Source of the DNA: Xanthomonas hyacinthi
GTDB taxonomy: Bacteria; Pseudomonadota; Gammaproteobacteria; Xanthomonadales; Xanthomonadaceae
Length of the DNA: 64,000 nt
Direction: 5' to 3'
NCBI RefSeq assembly: GCF_009769165.1
Contig: NZ_CP043476.1
Span: 4,223,001 to 4,287,000 of the forward strand
Positions 1 to 7,743 of this stretch are shown here, piece after piece. Below the pieces are notes generated by a model. The model was given only the letters and a program-made list of their open reading frames with translations, was not told the DNA's origin and did no database searches. Positions within the stretch are counted from its first letter, which is position 1. Each line of letters opens with the position of its first letter. Both the position numbers and the translations under genes were made by a program.

Positions 1-501
1 CTGTCGGACATCAGCTGGAACACCACCGGCGAAGACATCGTGCGCAACTTCAAGAAGGGCGACACGCTGGAGGCGGTGGTGCTGGCGGTGGATCCGGAGC
101 GCGAGCGCATCAGCCTGGGCGTCAAGCAGCTGGAGCAGGATCCGTTCGGCCAGTACATGGCGGCCAACCCGAAGGGTTCGAAGGTCGAGGGCGTGGTCCG
201 TGAAGTGGACGCCAAGGGCGCCACCATCGACCTGGCCGACGGCATCGAGGGCTACGTCGCCGCGCGCGACATCGCCAACGAGCGCGTCGACGATGCGACC
301 CAGCACCTGAAGGTCGGCGACAAGATCGAAGCCAAGTTCGTGGGCATGGACCGCAAGGGCCGCACCCTGCAGCTGTCGATCAAGGCCAAGGACGATGCCG
401 AAATGCGCGAAGTGCTGGAGGAATACCAGTCCGCGTCGGGCGGCACCACCCAGCTGGGCGCGCTGCTGCGTGCGCAGTTGAACGGCAACAAGTCCGAGTA
501 A
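1..501 (+). CDS. rpsA: 30S ribosomal protein S1, C-terminal part (cut by window edge)
   Basis: The frame is open from base 1 and ends in TAA, giving 166 residues of the C-terminal end of ribosomal protein S1, which recruits mRNA to the 30S subunit. Two S1-type OB folds are visible: the end of one (residues about 1-45, with RISLGVKQL) and a complete one (about 56-130, with GTVxxV-like spacing, LADGIEGYV and TLQLSIKAKD). An acidic and polar tail follows. The start codon and the first four S1 repeats lie outside the window. ihfB follows 79 bases downstream, as in most gammaproteobacteria. Confidence 0.95.
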   Translation: MSDISWNTTGEDIVRNFKKGDTLEAVVLAVDPERERISLGVKQLEQDPFGQYMAANPKGSKVEGVVREVDAKGATIDLADGIEGYVAARDIANERVDDATQHLKVGDKIEAKFVGMDRKGRTLQLSIKAKDDAEMREVLEEYQSASGGTTQLGALLRAQLNGNKSE

Positions 502-524
502 TCCGCCACGCGCGGCGTTTCTGG

Positions 525-549
525 CACGGCCCGGTTGATCCGGGCCGTG
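525..549 (+). promoter_or_regulatory. perfect 10-bp hairpin between rpsA and ihfB
   Basis: CACGGCCCGG and CCGGGCCGTG are fully complementary around the 5-base loop TTGAT. No T-tract follows, so this is not a classical intrinsic terminator. It may be an mRNA processing or stability element, or a weak terminator, between rpsA and ihfB. Confidence 0.45.
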
Positions 550-580
550 TCGGGTAGTACCCCCATTGCACGAATCCGTA

Positions 581-886
581 ATGACCAAGTCCGAATTGAT
601 CGAAATCCTGGCGCGCAAGCAGGCGCATCTGAAGGCGGACGACGTCGATCTGGCGGTGAAATCGCTGTTGGAGATGATGGGCGGCGCGCTGTCCGGCGGC
701 GACCGCATCGAGATCCGCGGTTTCGGCAGTTTTTCCCTGCACTACCGGCCGCCGCGGCTGGGACGCAATCCCAAGACCGGCGAGTCCGTTGCGCTTCCCG
801 GCAAGCATGTGCCGCATTTCAAGCCAGGCAAGGAATTGCGCGAACGCGTCAGCGGCGTCGTTCCGGTCGAGTCCGACACGCCCTGA
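581..886 (+). CDS. ihfB: integration host factor subunit beta
   Basis: This encodes a 101-residue DNA-bending protein of the HU/IHF family, which pairs with IhfA to bend DNA in recombination, replication and transcription. The sequence shows the family signature [20 protein letters not shown] (about residues 46-65), which forms the DNA-inserting beta arm with its proline at the tip. The ATG at 581 ([10 protein letters not shown]) is preferred over an in-frame upstream TTG at 566 because it matches the family N terminus. It lies just downstream of rpsA, the usual arrangement. Confidence 0.95.
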   Translation: MTKSELIEILARKQAHLKADDVDLAVKSLLEMMGGALSGGDRIEIRGFGSFSLHYRPPRLGRNPKTGESVALPGKHVPHFKPGKELRERVSGVVPVESDTP

Positions 887-977
887 TACGCCCAGAGCCT
901 GCGCCGCCGCGTCCCGGACTTTTCCGGAATCCACGCCGGTTCGGCTAATCTAGCGCCTCCCGACGCTGGAGAGCTTC

Positions 978-1274
978 ATGAAAATTGCCCGTCTGCTGAT
1001 ATTGCTGGTGTTCCTGTTGGCTGGTCTGGTCATCGGATCGCTGAATTCGCAGCAGATCGTCATCAATTTCGGTTTCACCGGCATCGACACCACCTCCGGC
1101 ATCGCCATCATCGTCTCGCTGTTGGCCGGCGTGGCGATCGGTGCGGCGCTGGTGCTGGCCACGCTGGTGATCCCGCTGTACGCCAAGCTGCGCCGCGCCA
1201 ACAAGGCCGCGGCCGCTGCCGCACCGGCCGTCGCGCCGGTCCCGACCTATACCCCGCCTGTGGACGGACGCTGA
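978..1274 (+). CDS. lapA: LapA family inner-membrane protein (DUF1049)
   Basis: This is a 98-residue protein with two hydrophobic segments (about residues 4-22 and 40-65), the short loop NSQQIVINFG between them, and a basic then Ala/Pro-rich cytoplasmic tail. This is the LapA (YciS/DUF1049) layout. It starts at ATG 978 with GGAGAG upstream. lapB starts only 6 bases after its stop, so the two are one operon. In E. coli LapA and LapB act together in lipopolysaccharide assembly and control of LpxC. The role here is inferred from family and context. Confidence 0.88.
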   Translation: MKIARLLILLVFLLAGLVIGSLNSQQIVINFGFTGIDTTSGIAIIVSLLAGVAIGAALVLATLVIPLYAKLRRANKAAAAAAPAVAPVPTYTPPVDGR

Positions 1275-1280
1275 TCTTCG

Positions 1281-2462
1281 ATGGACTTCCTGACCGAGTG
1301 GTTCTGGTTCTTCCTGTTCCTGCCATTGGCGGCGCTGAGCGGATGGGTGATCGGCCGCCGCGGCGGCCAGCGCCATGGCGACACGCAGGTCAGCCGGCTG
1401 TCCAGCACCTATTTCCGCGGCCTGAACTACCTGCTCAACGAAGAGCCGGACAAGGCGATCGAGCTGTTCCTGCACATCGCCGAGCTGGACAAGGAAACCT
1501 TCGAGACCCAGGTCGCGCTCGGTCACCTGTTCCGCCGCCGCGGTGAAGTGGATCGGGCGATCCGCCTGCACCAGGGCCTGGTGCAGCGCGCCGACCTCAG
1601 CGATCCGCAGCGCGTGCAGGCCTTGCTGGCGCTGGGCGAGGACTATATGAAGTCCGGCCTGCTGGATCGGGCCGAGACCGTGTTCACCGAGCTGGCGCAG
1701 ATCGACCAGCGCGCGCCGCAGGCGCTCAAGCACTTGATCGGCATCTATCAGGCCGAGCGCGAATGGGAAAAGGCGATCGACAACGCCACCCGCTACGAAG
1801 ACGTGACCGGCGAGCCGATGGGCAAGCTGATCGCGCAGTTCGAATGCGAACTGGCCGACCGCTACCGCGCCTCTGGTAAGTCCGAGCTGGCGCGGGCGGC
1901 GATCGCGCGCGCCTACCAGGCCGACGCCACCTCGGTGCGCGCCGGCATCCTGGAGGGGCGCATCGACGTGGACGACGGCAACGACGAGGCCGCGATCCGC
2001 GCCTTCGAACGCGCCGCGCGGCACGATCCGGACTACCTGCCGGAGATCATGCCGGCGCTGATGGATTGCTATCGCCGCCGCGGCAACGATCTCAGCGGCG
2101 CGCGCGCCTTCCTGTCGGAAATGACCGAGCACTACCGCGGCATCGCCCCGGTGCTGGCGCTGACCCGGCTGATGGAGTCGCAGGAAGGCGTGTCCGCGGC
2201 GCGCGCCTACCTTGGGCGGCAGCTCAAGGACCGGCCCTCGGTCCGCGGCGAATCGGCGTTGATCGACCTGACCCTGGCCGAGGGCGCGGATTCGACCGCC
2301 ACCCTGCAGGATCTGAAGCACATCACCGACCAGTTGCTGGTGCGCAATCCCAGCTACCGTTGCACGCGCTGCGGTTTCGGCGCCCGCACCCACCACTGGC
2401 AATGTCCGAGCTGCAAGGAGTGGGGCACGGTCAAGCCGTTGCTCAACTACGCGGTGGTGTAG
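1281..2462 (+). CDS. lapB: lipopolysaccharide assembly protein LapB (TPR, rubredoxin-like end)
   Basis: This encodes 393 residues with an N-terminal membrane anchor (WFWFFLFLPLAALSGWVIG), a long series of TPR helices, and a C-terminal metal-binding knuckle with Cys361, Cys364, Cys375 and Cys378 (CTRC...CPSC). This is the full LapB/YciM layout. In E. coli LapB targets LpxC for FtsH degradation and so sets the LPS to phospholipid balance. It sits between lapA and a WecA-like gene, whose GTG start directly follows this TAG stop, which implies coupled translation. Confidence 0.93.
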   Translation: MDFLTEWFWFFLFLPLAALSGWVIGRRGGQRHGDTQVSRLSSTYFRGLNYLLNEEPDKAIELFLHIAELDKETFETQVALGHLFRRRGEVDRAIRLHQGLVQRADLSDPQRVQALLALGEDYMKSGLLDRAETVFTELAQIDQRAPQALKHLIGIYQAEREWEKAIDNATRYEDVTGEPMGKLIAQFECELADRYRASGKSELARAAIARAYQADATSVRAGILEGRIDVDDGNDEAAIRAFERAARHDPDYLPEIMPALMDCYRRRGNDLSGARAFLSEMTEHYRGIAPVLALTRLMESQEGVSAARAYLGRQLKDRPSVRGESALIDLTLAEGADSTATLQDLKHITDQLLVRNPSYRCTRCGFGARTHHWQCPSCKEWGTVKPLLNYAVV

Positions 2463-3434
2463 GTGGCGGTGGCAGGTTGGGCGCTGCTCGCGGCGCTGGC
2501 GGCGTTCACTGCGGCCGGGACCTGGCTGTCGCGCCGCTATGCCCTCAAGCGCAAGTTGATGGACGCGCCTGGTGAGCGCCGCAGCCATACGGTGGCGACG
2601 CCGCGCGGCGGCGGCGTGGCGATCGTGGCCGCGGTGTTGGCCGCCTGTGCGTATGCGGCGGTACGCTGGCCGCAGCAGGGTATGGCCATCGTGGCATTCG
2701 CTGCCGGGCTGGTGCTGGTCGCCGGCATCGGCTGGTGGGACGACCACCGCCCGCTGTCGGCCGCGCTGCGGCTGCTGGTGCACGCGCTGGCGGCCGCCTT
2801 GCTGGCCGGGCTTGTCTACCGGCTGTACCAGGATCCCTGGCTGACCGCGCTGACCTGGCTGGCGACGATCTCGCTGATCAACATCTGGAACTTCATGGAC
2901 GGCATCAACGGCCTGGCGACCAGCCAGGCGATGCTGGTGGCGCTGGGGTTCGCCTGCTTGCTGCCTGCGCCGTTGCGCTGGCCTTGCTGGGTGCTGATCG
3001 TGGCCTGCGCCGGCTTCCTGCCGTTCAACTATCCGCGTGCCCGTATCTTCCTCGGTGACGTCGGCAGCGGGGCGCTGGGGTATCTGGTCGCCGCGTTGTT
3101 CGCGCTGTGCAATGTCGTGACCGAGCGCACGCCATGGTTGCTGTTGATACCAATCTCCGCATTCGCCATCGACGCAGGCTTCACGTTGCTGTCGCGCATG
3201 CTCGCCGGCGAACGTTGGTGGCAACCGCATGCGCAACATTTCTACCAGCGTTGGGCACATACGGGCAGGAGCCACACGCTTGTGACCTTCGCCTATGCCC
3301 TGTTCAGCATTGTCGCCATTACAATTGCCTGGTTCGGTGAAACGCTGCAAACCGCGGGGCAGGCTGGGTTGGCGCTTGCCTGGTATGCATCGGCGAGTGC
3401 GCTTTGGCTGACTTTGCGCAAGGGATTGCGCTGA
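2463..3434 (+). CDS. WecA/MraY-family undecaprenyl-phosphate sugar-1-phosphate transferase
   Basis: This is a 323-residue polytopic membrane protein of the polyprenyl-phosphate N-acetylhexosamine 1-phosphate transferase superfamily. Hallmarks seen are NIWNFMDGINGLAT (Asp146 in DGINGL), the GDVGS motif near residue 198, and QPHAQHFYQRW, matching the HxH loop of WecA enzymes. It would load the first sugar onto undecaprenyl phosphate for O-antigen or a similar glycan. The GTG start follows the lapB stop with no gap. The next gene is a nucleotide-sugar dehydratase, and such pairs often supply and use the same sugar. The exact sugar cannot be told. Confidence 0.85.
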   Translation: MAVAGWALLAALAAFTAAGTWLSRRYALKRKLMDAPGERRSHTVATPRGGGVAIVAAVLAACAYAAVRWPQQGMAIVAFAAGLVLVAGIGWWDDHRPLSAALRLLVHALAAALLAGLVYRLYQDPWLTALTWLATISLINIWNFMDGINGLATSQAMLVALGFACLLPAPLRWPCWVLIVACAGFLPFNYPRARIFLGDVGSGALGYLVAALFALCNVVTERTPWLLLIPISAFAIDAGFTLLSRMLAGERWWQPHAQHFYQRWAHTGRSHTLVTFAYALFSIVAITIAWFGETLQTAGQAGLALAWYASASALWLTLRKGLR

Positions 3435-3451
3435 ACTCTCATGGATAACTG

Positions 3452-5362
3452 ATGCTTTCGATCCGCGACCGTTTTACCGAGTTGTTCCCCAAGACCTCCG
3501 TGGTCGTCCACGATCTGGCGATCGTCTGGATCTGCTGGCAGCTGCTGCATGCGGCGCGCTATACGATGCTGCCCGGCGAGCATCCCTTGCCATTGTGGAA
3601 TCTCAACACCGCCATCGTGCTGGCGGCGCAGGGCCTGGTGTTCTGGAAGGTCGGCCTGTACCGCGGGCTGTGGCGCTTCGCCAGCGTTCCGGATCTGCTG
3701 AACATCTTCAAGGCCAGTTTCTACGGGCTGGTCGCGATCGTGCTGGGGCTGGCGTACAGCCGCTTCGATTCCATTCCGCTGTCGGTGCTGATGGTGTATC
3801 CGTTCGCGCTGTCGGCGCTGCTCGGCGCGCCGCGGCTGCTGTACCGCGCATGGAAGGACTACCAGATCGCGCATTCGGACGAGACTGCGCGGCGCGTGCT
3901 GATCGTCGGCGCCGGCCGTGCGGCCGAGGCGCTGGTGCGCGACCTGCGCCGTTCCGGCGCCTATCATCCGGTCGGCTTCGTCGACGATGCCGGCCATCTG
4001 CATGGCGCCAAGCTGCAGGGCCTGCCGATCCTGGGCCGGATCGATGAAGCCGGCGCGATCGCCAAGGAAACCGCGGCCAAGCTGCTGGTCATCGCGATCC
4101 CGTCGCTGGATGCGGCCGGCATGCAGCGGGTGGTGGCGATCTGTGAAAGCACCGGGCTGCCGTTCCGCACCGTGCCGCGCCTGCTCGACGTGCTCGAAGG
4201 CCACTATCTGCCGGGCGAACTGAAGGAGGTCGCGATCGAGGACCTGCTCGGGCGCAAGCCGGTGACTCCGGACTGGAAGCTGATCAAGGGCTGGTTGTCC
4301 GGGCGCACGGTGATGGTGACCGGCGCCGGCGGCTCGATCGGTTCGGAGCTGTGCCGGCAGTGCGCGCGCCATGGCGCGCGCAAGGTGGTGCTGCTGGAGA
4401 TCGACGAACTGGCGCTGATCACCATCCACGCCGATCTGCACCGCACCTTCCCGGATCTGGAGATCGAGTGCGTGCTGGGCGACTGCGGCGATCCAGCGGT
4501 GACCCGCCATGCGATGCGCATCGCCGAGCCGGATGCGGTGTTCCATGCCGCCGCCTACAAGCAGGTGCCGCTGCTGGAGCGGCAGTTCCGCGAGGCGGTC
4601 CGCAACAACGTGCTGGCCACCGAGAACGTGGCCCGCGCCTGCGTCGCCGCCAAGGTGTCGACCTTCGTGTTCATCTCCACCGACAAGGCGGTGAATCCGG
4701 TCAACGTGCTCGGCGCCTCCAAGCGCTACGCGGAGATGGTGTGCCAGTCGCTGGACGATCAGACCGTGGGCACGCGCTTCGTCACCGTGCGTTTCGGCAA
4801 TGTGCTGGATTCGGCCGGCAGCGTGGTGCCGCTGTTCCGCGAGCAGATCCGCCAGGGCGGCCCGGTCACCGTGACCGATCCGCAGGTGACCCGCTATTTC
4901 ATGACCATTCCCGAGGCCTGCCAGCTGATCGTGCAGGCCGCCGCCTCGGCATCGCACGGCGCCATCTACACGCTGGACATGGGCGAGCCGGTGCCGATCC
5001 GCCTGCTCGCCGAGCAGATGATCCGCCTGGCCGGCAAGCAGCCCGGTCGCGACATTGCCATCGTCTACACCGGGCTGCGCCCGGGCGAGAAGCTGCACGA
5101 GACCTTGTTCTATTCCGACGAGAACTATCGCCCCACCTCGCATCCGAAGATCCTGGAGGCCGGCGCGCGCAGCTTCTCGCGCGAGAACGTGCTGCAGGGC
5201 CTGCAGCAGCTGCGCGCCGCAGTGGCCGAGTACGACAGCGACGGCATCGAGAAAGTGCTGCGTACGACCATGCCCGAGTTCGCGCCGCTGCGACAGCAGG
5301 GCAGTCAGGATAGCTCGGCTAGAATCGTTCCATTCCCCGCACGCGAGGCCAGAAGGCTCTGA
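3452..5362 (+). CDS. membrane-bound nucleotide-sugar 4,6-dehydratase (CapD/WbpM family)
   Basis: This encodes 636 residues. The N-terminal part (about 1-130) has several hydrophobic segments. A CoA-binding-like Rossmann domain follows (VLIVGAGRAAEALVRDL), then the catalytic short-chain dehydrogenase domain from about residue 287 with GAGGSIGSE and the segment ISTDKAVNPVNVLGASKRYA. In this family the usual SDR Tyr is replaced, which fits NVLGASK here. WbpM and CapD make UDP-4-keto-6-deoxy sugars. With the WecA-like gene before it and galU overlapping its stop, it belongs to a surface-polysaccharide block. Confidence 0.88.
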   Translation: MLSIRDRFTELFPKTSVVVHDLAIVWICWQLLHAARYTMLPGEHPLPLWNLNTAIVLAAQGLVFWKVGLYRGLWRFASVPDLLNIFKASFYGLVAIVLGLAYSRFDSIPLSVLMVYPFALSALLGAPRLLYRAWKDYQIAHSDETARRVLIVGAGRAAEALVRDLRRSGAYHPVGFVDDAGHLHGAKLQGLPILGRIDEAGAIAKETAAKLLVIAIPSLDAAGMQRVVAICESTGLPFRTVPRLLDVLEGHYLPGELKEVAIEDLLGRKPVTPDWKLIKGWLSGRTVMVTGAGGSIGSELCRQCARHGARKVVLLEIDELALITIHADLHRTFPDLEIECVLGDCGDPAVTRHAMRIAEPDAVFHAAAYKQVPLLERQFREAVRNNVLATENVARACVAAKVSTFVFISTDKAVNPVNVLGASKRYAEMVCQSLDDQTVGTRFVTVRFGNVLDSAGSVVPLFREQIRQGGPVTVTDPQVTRYFMTIPEACQLIVQAAASASHGAIYTLDMGEPVPIRLLAEQMIRLAGKQPGRDIAIVYTGLRPGEKLHETLFYSDENYRPTSHPKILEAGARSFSRENVLQGLQQLRAAVAEYDSDGIEKVLRTTMPEFAPLRQQGSQDSSARIVPFPAREARRL

Positions 5363-6258
5363 TGAGCAAGAGAATCCGCAAGGCAGTTTTCCCGGTTGCA
5401 GGTCTGGGTACCCGCTTCCTTCCCGCCACCAAGACGGTCCCCAAGGAAATGCTGCCGATCATCGATCGGCCGTTGATCCAGTACGCCGTGGACGAGGCGA
5501 TCGAAGCCGGTTGCGACACCCTCATTTTCGTCACCAACCGCTACAAGCATGCGGTTGCGGACTATTTCGACAAGGCCTACGAGCTGGAACAGAAGCTCGA
5601 ACGCGCCGGCAAGCTCGAGCAGCTGGAACTGGTGCGCCACGTGCTGCCCAACGGGGTGCGTGCGATCTTCGTGACCCAGGCCGAAGCGCTCGGACTCGGC
5701 CATGCGGTGCTGTGCGCCAAGCCGATCATCGGCGACGAGCCGTTCGCGGTGCTGCTGCCCGACGACCTGATCTGGAACCGCGGCCCGGGTGCGTTGGCAC
5801 AGATGGCCGACGTGGCCGAGCGCTCCGGCGCCAGCGTGATCGCGGTGCAGGACGTGCCGCACGAGAGCACCGGCAGCTACGGCATCGTCGCCACCGAGGC
5901 GTTCGACGGCAGCGAAGGCACGATCACCGCGATCGTCGAGAAGCCCAAGCCGGCCGATGCGCCGAGCGACCTGGCGGTGGTCGGCCGCTACGTGCTCAGT
6001 TCCAAGATCTTCGATCTGCTGGAAAAGACCGTGCCGGGCGCCGGCGGCGAGATCCAGCTGACCGACGCGATCGCCGCGCTGATCCAGAGCGATCCGGTGC
6101 ATGCATACCGTTTCGAGGGCACCCGCTTCGACTGCGGCACCCACATCGGCCTGATCGAGGCGACCATCCGCTATGCGCTGGACCATGAGAAGCTGAGCAA
6201 GCCGGCGCAGGACATGATGCGTCGTGCCTTGGCCGACGTGGACGCTGGCGGCAAGTAA
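5362..6258 (+). CDS. galU: UTP-glucose-1-phosphate uridylyltransferase
   Basis: This 298-residue enzyme makes UDP-glucose from UTP and glucose-1-phosphate, a precursor for exopolysaccharide and LPS. The N-terminal nucleotide-binding motif FPVAGLGTRFLPATKTVPKE is complete, and GEIQLTDAI and EGTRFDCGTHIG are typical of GalU. The ATG overlaps the final A of the dehydratase stop, so translation is coupled. A strong bidirectional terminator follows at 6337-6364. Confidence 0.96.
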   Translation: MSKRIRKAVFPVAGLGTRFLPATKTVPKEMLPIIDRPLIQYAVDEAIEAGCDTLIFVTNRYKHAVADYFDKAYELEQKLERAGKLEQLELVRHVLPNGVRAIFVTQAEALGLGHAVLCAKPIIGDEPFAVLLPDDLIWNRGPGALAQMADVAERSGASVIAVQDVPHESTGSYGIVATEAFDGSEGTITAIVEKPKPADAPSDLAVVGRYVLSSKIFDLLEKTVPGAGGEIQLTDAIAALIQSDPVHAYRFEGTRFDCGTHIGLIEATIRYALDHEKLSKPAQDMMRRALADVDAGGK

Positions 6259-6336
6259 ACGCGCGGCACAGACGCTGCCGGAGCGCGCGGTCCGCCGCGT
6301 TGCGTACGGGGTTCGGCAGCAGGAAAGCCGTGCAAG

Positions 6337-6364
6337 AAAAAGGGCAGCCTGGGCTGCCCTTTTT
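6337..6364. terminator. bidirectional intrinsic terminator between galU and fadA
   Basis: AAAAAGGGCAGCC and GGCTGCCCTTTTT form a perfect 13-bp inverted repeat with almost no loop. It reads as stem plus T-tract on both strands and sits between the convergent galU and fadA genes. Confidence 0.92.
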
Positions 6365-6383
6365 CGTTGCCCAAACGCGCCGT

Positions 6384-7589
6384 TCAGAGCGCTTCGATGA
6401 TCCCGGCTGCGCCCATGCCGGTGCCGATGCACATGGTGACCATGCCGTACTTCTGCTGGCGGCGGCGCAGGCCGTGTACCAGCGTGGCGGTGCGGATCGC
6501 GCCGGTGGCGCCGAGCGGATGGCCGAGCGCGATCGCACCGCCCAGCGGATTGACCTTGGACGGATCCAGGCCGCTGTCGCGGATCACCGCCAGCGACTGC
6601 GCGGCGAAGGCTTCGTTGAGTTCGATCCAGTCGAGTTGGTCCTTGCTCAGCCCTGCCTGCTTGAGCGCCTTCGGGATCGCCGCGATCGGGCCGATGCCCA
6701 TCACTTCCGGGCGCACGCCGGCGACCGAGAAGCTGACGAAGCGGGCCAGCGGCGTCAACCCGTAGTCCTTGATCGCCTGCTCGGAGGCCAGCAGCACCGC
6801 GCCGGCGCCGTCGCTCATCTGCGAGGCGTTGCCGGCGGTGACGCTGCCGCCGAACTGACCGTTGCGGAACACCGGGCGCAGCTTGGCCAGGCCTGCGATC
6901 GAGCTGTCCGGGCGCGGGCCTTCGTCGGTATCGACCAGGCGCTTGCGCAGCGCGATGACGTTGCCGGCCAGGTCGGGCTGGTGCGACAGGATCTCGTACG
7001 GGGTGATCTCGTCGCGGAACTCGCCGGCGGCGATCGCGGCGATGGCCTTCTGGTGCGAGGCGAGCGCGAACGCGTCCTGGTCCTCGCGCGACACCTTCCA
7101 TTCCTCGGCCACCTTCTCGGCGGTGATGCCCATGCCGTAGGCGATGGCGACGTGGTCGTCGGCGAACACGCTCGGCGACAGCGCGACCTTGTTGCCCATC
7201 ATCGGCACCATCGACATCGACTCGGTGCCGCCGGCCAGCATCAGGTCGGCGTTGCCAAGGCGGATCTGGTCCGCGGCCAGCGCCACGGCCTGGATGCCGG
7301 AGGAGCAGAAGCGGTTGATGGTCTGCCCGGCCACCGAATTCGGCAGGCCGGCCAGCAGCACGCCGATGCGCGCCACGTTCATGCCTTGCTCGCCCTCGGG
7401 CATCGCGCAGCCGATGATCGCATCGTCGATGCGCGAGGTGTCGATGCCCGGCGCCTGCGCGACCACCGCGCGCAGCACGTGCGCCAGCATGTCGTCCGGA
7501 CGGGTAGTGCGGAACATGCCCTTGGGCGCCTTGCCGACCGGGGTGCGGGTGGCGGCGACGATGTAGGCTTCCTGGATCTGTTTGCTCAT
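6384..7589 (-). CDS. fadA: acetyl-CoA acyltransferase (3-ketoacyl-CoA thiolase)
   Basis: This encodes 401 residues of the thiolase family, which carries out the last, CoA-dependent cleavage step of fatty-acid beta-oxidation. The nucleophile region FCSSGIQAVALAAD, the GHPLGATGAIR histidine motif and the C-terminal CIGTGMGAAGI cysteine motif are all present. The start is set at MSKQIQEAYIV, with GGAGAAAG just upstream. A longer frame would run through a repeat-rich spacer. It lies downstream of the fadN-type gene on the same strand, the usual two-subunit trifunctional arrangement. Confidence 0.93.
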   Translation of the reverse strand: MSKQIQEAYIVAATRTPVGKAPKGMFRTTRPDDMLAHVLRAVVAQAPGIDTSRIDDAIIGCAMPEGEQGMNVARIGVLLAGLPNSVAGQTINRFCSSGIQAVALAADQIRLGNADLMLAGGTESMSMVPMMGNKVALSPSVFADDHVAIAYGMGITAEKVAEEWKVSREDQDAFALASHQKAIAAIAAGEFRDEITPYEILSHQPDLAGNVIALRKRLVDTDEGPRPDSSIAGLAKLRPVFRNGQFGGSVTAGNASQMSDGAGAVLLASEQAIKDYGLTPLARFVSFSVAGVRPEVMGIGPIAAIPKALKQAGLSKDQLDWIELNEAFAAQSLAVIRDSGLDPSKVNPLGGAIALGHPLGATGAIRTATLVHGLRRRQQKYGMVTMCIGTGMGAAGIIEAL

Positions 7590-7606
7590 GGCTTTCTCCG
7601 AAAGCC

Positions 7607-7743
7607 GGGAATGGGGAATGGGGAGTCGGGAATCGTAAGAGCGGATTCGCGCGATCTGCGGCATTCCTATTTCCGGCGGAAAATTAGGGGGAGAAGGAGG
7701 AGCCGGGAATGCCTTTCCATTCCCGATTCCCCATTCCCGATTC
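7607..7743. repeat. inverted pair of GGGAATCGGGAATGGGG-type repeat tracts
   Basis: A tract of GGGAATGGGGAATGGGGAG units at 7607-7635 is mirrored by CATTCCCGATTCCCCATTCC at about 7719-7743, flanking about 85 bases. The same kind of tract recurs at 25257, 26812, 48955, 54243 and 60924. It fills the fadB-fadA spacer. Confidence 0.8.

Noticed and set aside
945..3350. Long minus-strand open frame (801 codons) opposite lapA, lapB and the WecA-like gene
   Set aside because: It is a high-GC shadow frame rich in Arg, Gln and His with no family features, while the plus-strand genes have clear motifs.
7607..7743. Possible CRISPR-like array in GGGAATCGGG tracts
   Set aside because: The units are contiguous short variants without spacers, arranged as inverted arms; no cas genes are present.
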